Positions 60,501 through 64,000 of a stretch of DNA of 64,000 nt are shown here, piece by piece. Under the pieces are notes generated by a model. That model did no database searches. It had not been told where the DNA came from and saw only the letters and a list, made by a program, of their open reading frames with translations. Source of the DNA: Thioalkalivibrio paradoxus (lineage in GTDB: Bacteria; Pseudomonadota; Gammaproteobacteria; Ectothiorhodospirales; Ectothiorhodospiraceae); NCBI GenBank assembly GCA_011390565.1, contig JAABSC010000009.1:34283-98282 (forward strand), written 5' to 3'. A program made the translations under genes and the position numbers. Position 1 is the stretch's first letter, and each line of letters starts with the position of its first letter.

Positions 60501-60616
60501 GCGGTTACTCCGTGTCTAGAGGATCGATGAGTCAGGATTCAACCCGCTTTCGTGCGTCCAACGCAAATCCCCCGACCCCCAGACCGGCCCATTCATCAAT
60601 GTGGGGGGGTGGTCCG

Positions 60617-60710
60617 TGCGGCCCGTCTTCAGGCGGGACGCCGTGAATACATCCCTGTAGGCTTGACGGCCGCATCCCTGCGGCCGACACCCGCCTGAAG
60701 ACGCGCCGCA
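60617..60710 (-). repeat. Double-hairpin repeat, copy 2 (inverted relative to copy 1)
   Basis: Outer arms TGCGGCCCGTCTTCAGGCGGG/CCCGCCTGAAGACGCGCCGCA; core reverse complement GCGGGTGTCGGCCGCAGGGATGCGGCCGTCAAGCCTACAGGGATGTATTCACGGCGTCCCGC nearly matches copy 1. Confidence 0.92.
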
Positions 60711-60822
60711 ATGACCATTCGGCGTCGGGTTGGCCCGCAACGCGACCCGACGGCCGCTGGACACGAGTCTGGAGACGCGCCACACCGGCCATCCGTCGTC
60801 GGGTTGTTCCGCACCATGACCC
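60700..60822. repeat. Two 49-bp degenerate direct repeats (period 74 bp) upstream of glyA
   Basis: GACGCGCCGCAATGACCATTCGGCGTCGGGTTGGCCCGCAACGCGACCC versus GACGCGCCACACCGGCCATCCGTCGTCGGGTTGTTCCGCACCATGACCC. Confidence 0.7.
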
Positions 60823-60905
60823 GGTGTGTCTGCCAACAGGAGCAGAATCAAGTATATTCATGCCCCGATTTTTCCCCTTTCGCCCGAAGCCCCGGAGTAC
60901 CCGCA

Positions 60906-62165
60906 ATGTTTTCCATACACATGAGCATCAATGGCTACGACCCCGAACTCTGGTCCGCCATCGAGAACGAGTCGCGCCGTCAGGAAGAGCACATCGAACT
61001 GATCGCCTCGGAAAACTACGCGAGCCCCCGGGTCCTGGAGGCACAGGGATCGGTGCTGACCAACAAGTACGCCGAGGGCTACCCGGGCAAGCGCTACTAC
61101 GGCGGCTGCGAGTTCGTGGACATCGCGGAGAATCTGGCCATCGAGCGCGTCAAGCAGCTGTACGGCGCCGATTACGCCAACGTGCAGCCGCACTCGGGAT
61201 CGCAGGCCAACGCCGCGGTCTACATGGCCCTGCTGGAACCCGGCGACACCGTGCTCGGCATGAGCCTCGCCCACGGCGGCCACCTGACCCACGGCGCCAA
61301 GGTCAACTTTTCCGGCAAGATCTACCACGCGGTGCAGTACGGAATCGACGACCAGGGCCTGCTCGACTACGACGAGATCGAACGTCTGGCGCTGGAGCAC
61401 AAACCGAAGATGATCGTCGCGGGCTTCTCCGCCTACTCGCGGGTGATGGACTGGGCGCGCTTCCGCGCGATCGCGGACCAGGTCGGCGCCTACCTGATGG
61501 TCGACATGGCGCACGTCTCCGGCCTGATCGCCGCCGGCGTGTACCCGAACCCGGTGCCGCATGCGCACGTCGTGACCTCGACCACGCACAAGACGCTGCG
61601 GGGTCCGCGCGGGGGCATCATCCTGGCCAAGTCGAACCCGGACCTGGAAAAGAAATTCCAGTCGCTGGTCTTCCCCGGCACCCAGGGCGGCCCCGCGATG
61701 CACGTGATCGCGGGAAAGGCCGTCGCCTTCAAGGAGGCCCTGGAGCCCGCGTTCCGAACCTACCAGGAGCAGGTGATCGCGAACGCGCGCACCATGGCGA
61801 AGACACTGATCGAGCGTGGCTACAGCATCGTCTCCGGCGGCACCGACAACCACCTGTTTTTGCTCAGCCTGATCGACAAGGGCATGACCGGAAAGGCCGC
61901 CGATGCAGCCCTGGGAGCGGCCAACATCACGGTGAACAAGAACGCGGTGCCGAATGACCCGCAGTCGCCCTTCGTGACCAGCGGCATCCGTATCGGCACG
62001 CCGGCGGTGACCACCCGCGGGTTCGGCGAGCCGGAGTGTCGGGACCTCGCGAACTGGATCGCCGACGTACTCGACGACCACGAGAACCCGGCGGTGATCG
62101 ACGCGGTGCGCGCGAAGGTCCTCGACGTCTGCGCCCGGTTTCCCGTGTACGGCGTCAGCGAATAA
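60906..62165 (+). CDS. glyA: Serine hydroxymethyltransferase
   Basis: [56 protein letters not shown]. Confidence 0.98.
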   Translation: MFSIHMSINGYDPELWSAIENESRRQEEHIELIASENYASPRVLEAQGSVLTNKYAEGYPGKRYYGGCEFVDIAENLAIERVKQLYGADYANVQPHSGSQANAAVYMALLEPGDTVLGMSLAHGGHLTHGAKVNFSGKIYHAVQYGIDDQGLLDYDEIERLALEHKPKMIVAGFSAYSRVMDWARFRAIADQVGAYLMVDMAHVSGLIAAGVYPNPVPHAHVVTSTTHKTLRGPRGGIILAKSNPDLEKKFQSLVFPGTQGGPAMHVIAGKAVAFKEALEPAFRTYQEQVIANARTMAKTLIERGYSIVSGGTDNHLFLLSLIDKGMTGKAADAALGAANITVNKNAVPNDPQSPFVTSGIRIGTPAVTTRGFGEPECRDLANWIADVLDDHENPAVIDAVRAKVLDVCARFPVYGVSE

Positions 62166-62177
62166 CAGGCGCCGGCG

Positions 62178-62711
62178 ATGCGCTGCCCGGCCTGCGGGGC
62201 CGACGATACGCGGGTGGTGGACTCGCGAGTTGCGGGCCCCGAGCAGGATCAGGTCCGGCGCCGCCGCGAATGTCAGGCCTGCGGAGCCCGCTTCACGACC
62301 TTCGAGCGCGCGGAATTCAACATGCCGCGCGTCGTCAAGCGAAGCGGTGAGCGGGTGGCCTTCGACGAGGAAAAGCTGCGCGGAGGCCTTCGGCTGGCGC
62401 TGCACAAGCGGCCCGTCCGCACGGACGAGGTCGAGGCCGCGATCGACCGCATCAAGCGCCGTCTCGCCGCTTACGGTGCCCGGGAGATCCGCTCGGACCG
62501 CATCGGTGAATGGGTGATGGAAGAACTGCGCGGGCTCGACCAGGTCGCCTACATCCGTTTTGCCTCGATCTACCTCAGCTTTGCCAACGTGCAGTCGTTC
62601 CGTGAGGCGATCGAACGTCTGGAGGACGATCTCACGCCCGAGATGCGCCGTTCGCAGATCCCTCTGATCGGCGACCCACCCGACGATGTCTCCCCGGAGT
62701 CCGGTTCGTGA
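62178..62711 (+). CDS. nrdR: Transcriptional repressor NrdR
   Basis: MRCPACGADDTRVVDSR...RRRRECQACGARFTTFER; ATP-cone. Confidence 0.98.
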   Translation: MRCPACGADDTRVVDSRVAGPEQDQVRRRRECQACGARFTTFERAEFNMPRVVKRSGERVAFDEEKLRGGLRLALHKRPVRTDEVEAAIDRIKRRLAAYGAREIRSDRIGEWVMEELRGLDQVAYIRFASIYLSFANVQSFREAIERLEDDLTPEMRRSQIPLIGDPPDDVSPESGS

Positions 62712-63868
62712 ACGATCGCACGTTCATGGCCCGCGCCCTGCAGTTGGCGCAGCTGGGGCTCTGTACCACGGATCCGAATCCCCGAGTGGGCAGCGTGGTG
62801 GTCCGGGACGGGGTCATCGTCGGTGAAGGCGTGCATTGGCGGGCCGGCGAGGCGCATGCCGAAGTCAATGCGCTCCGGGCGGCAGGCGAACGGGCCCGGG
62901 GGGCCACCGTCTACGTGACGCTCGAGCCCTGCTCGCACCATGGCCGCACGCCGCCCTGCGTCGATGCCCTGATCGCCGCCGGGGTCGCCCGCGTGGTTGT
63001 GGGAATGGAGGATCCGAATCCCCGGGTCGCGGGCCGTGGCGTGGAGCGTCTGCGCGTGGCCGGGATACCGGTCGAGACGGGCGTGCTGGAACCGGATGTG
63101 CGAGCCCTGAACCCCGGCTTCATCCGACGCATGCGCAGGGGACGGCCGTGGGTGCGTGTGAAGCTGGCCTCAAGCCTGGACGGGCGCACTGCGATGGCTT
63201 CCGGCGAGTCGAAGTGGATCACCGGCCCGTCGGCCCGGCGCGACGTTCAGCACTGGCGGGCCCGCGCGGGCGCGATCCTCACCGGTGTCGGCACGGTGCT
63301 CGCCGACGATCCGCATCTGACCGTGCGGTTGACCCCGGCAGAAGTCGCCGCGGACACGGGCGTGGAGGTCGAACGGTTCCCGCAACTGGGCGCAATGGCC
63401 ATTCGGCAGCCACTGCGCGTCGTCATCGATTCGAAGTTGCAGATGCAGGGTTCGGCCCGCATGTTCGATGAAAACCCGGTGCTCGTCCTGACTGCGCAGG
63501 ACCGCCTGGATTCCGGGCATGCGGAGGCGCTGCGCGGCGCCGGGGCGCGGCTGGAGTCCGTACCGCTCTGGGACGAGGGGCGCCTGGATCTTTCCGCGGT
63601 GCTGGACCGGCTCGGGGCGCTGGAAGTCAACGAACTGCACGTTGAGGCGGGCGCCGGGCTGGCCGGCGCGCTTGCGCGCTGGGGTTTGGTGGACGAATGG
63701 CTGTTCTACCTGGCGCCCTGTCTGATGGGGTCGGCGGCACGACCGCTACTGAACTGGCCCGTGCAGCAGATGGCCGAGCGCGCCGAGCTCGACGTGTTTG
63801 CCGTCGATCGTGTCGGAGATGCCCTGCGTCTGCGGGCTTATCCCCTGCCTGCGGCCGATTCGGTATGA
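62708..63868 (+). CDS. ribD: Bifunctional riboflavin deaminase/reductase RibD
   Basis: DPNPRVGSVVV...HAEVNAL...TLEPCSHHGRTPPCVDALI. Confidence 0.97.
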   Translation: MNDRTFMARALQLAQLGLCTTDPNPRVGSVVVRDGVIVGEGVHWRAGEAHAEVNALRAAGERARGATVYVTLEPCSHHGRTPPCVDALIAAGVARVVVGMEDPNPRVAGRGVERLRVAGIPVETGVLEPDVRALNPGFIRRMRRGRPWVRVKLASSLDGRTAMASGESKWITGPSARRDVQHWRARAGAILTGVGTVLADDPHLTVRLTPAEVAADTGVEVERFPQLGAMAIRQPLRVVIDSKLQMQGSARMFDENPVLVLTAQDRLDSGHAEALRGAGARLESVPLWDEGRLDLSAVLDRLGALEVNELHVEAGAGLAGALARWGLVDEWLFYLAPCLMGSAARPLLNWPVQQMAERAELDVFAVDRVGDALRLRAYPLPAADSV

Positions 63869-63912
63869 TCTCCCGCTTTTCCGACCCACGTTCCCGTTGA
63901 TGGTCTTCCGAA

Positions 63913-64000
63913 ATGTTCACTGGAATCATTGAAACCCTGGGTACGGTGGCGGCCATGGAGCCCCGCGGGGGTGACCTGCGTCTGACCGTACGTGCGCCCG
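63913..64000 (+). CDS. ribE: Riboflavin synthase (N-terminal fragment, runs off window)
   Basis: Hand translation MFTGIIETLGTVAAMEPRGGDLRLTVRAP; follows ribD. Not in the ORF track. Confidence 0.9.
   Translation, partial: MFTGIIETLGTVAAMEPRGGDLRLTVRAP

Noticed and set aside
60858-62405. 515-aa minus-strand ORF opposite glyA and nrdR
   Set aside because: Spans two well-supported genes on the other strand; antisense artefact.

Overview
GC-rich, gene-dense chromosomal window with no rRNA, tRNA, CRISPR or recognisable transposase. The synteny surE-pcm-yqaA-nlpD-rpoS, plus hom/thrC, ftsK-lolA-rarA, glyA-nrdR-ribD-ribE, trxB and aat, points to a gammaproteobacterium. A GY-rich sulfur-globule-like protein and a DsrE-like protein suggest a sulfur oxidiser (inference). 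The most interesting region is a co-oriented cluster at about 16.7-23.6 kb: GY-rich and 11-residue-repeat secreted proteins, an orphan ParA/MinD ATPase, a TPR protein, DUF302-like and coiled-coil membrane proteins, a dynamin-like GTPase and a DsrE-like protein. I propose it as a sulfur-globule biogenesis/positioning module. Other highlights: an archaeal-type Rnl3 RNA ligase with its PIN-like partner, next to a divergent sigma-54 activator; a near-consensus sigma-54 promoter driving an unannotated 24-aa hydrophobic micropeptide; a HTH/2Fe-2S/FNR fusion; a three-copy double-hairpin repeat family with ANGGA loops and copy-specific complementary outer stems; an extended LexA-type palindrome at dnaE2; and a truncated LOV photoreceptor missing from the ORF track. 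All family calls come from reading motifs by eye; no database search was run.
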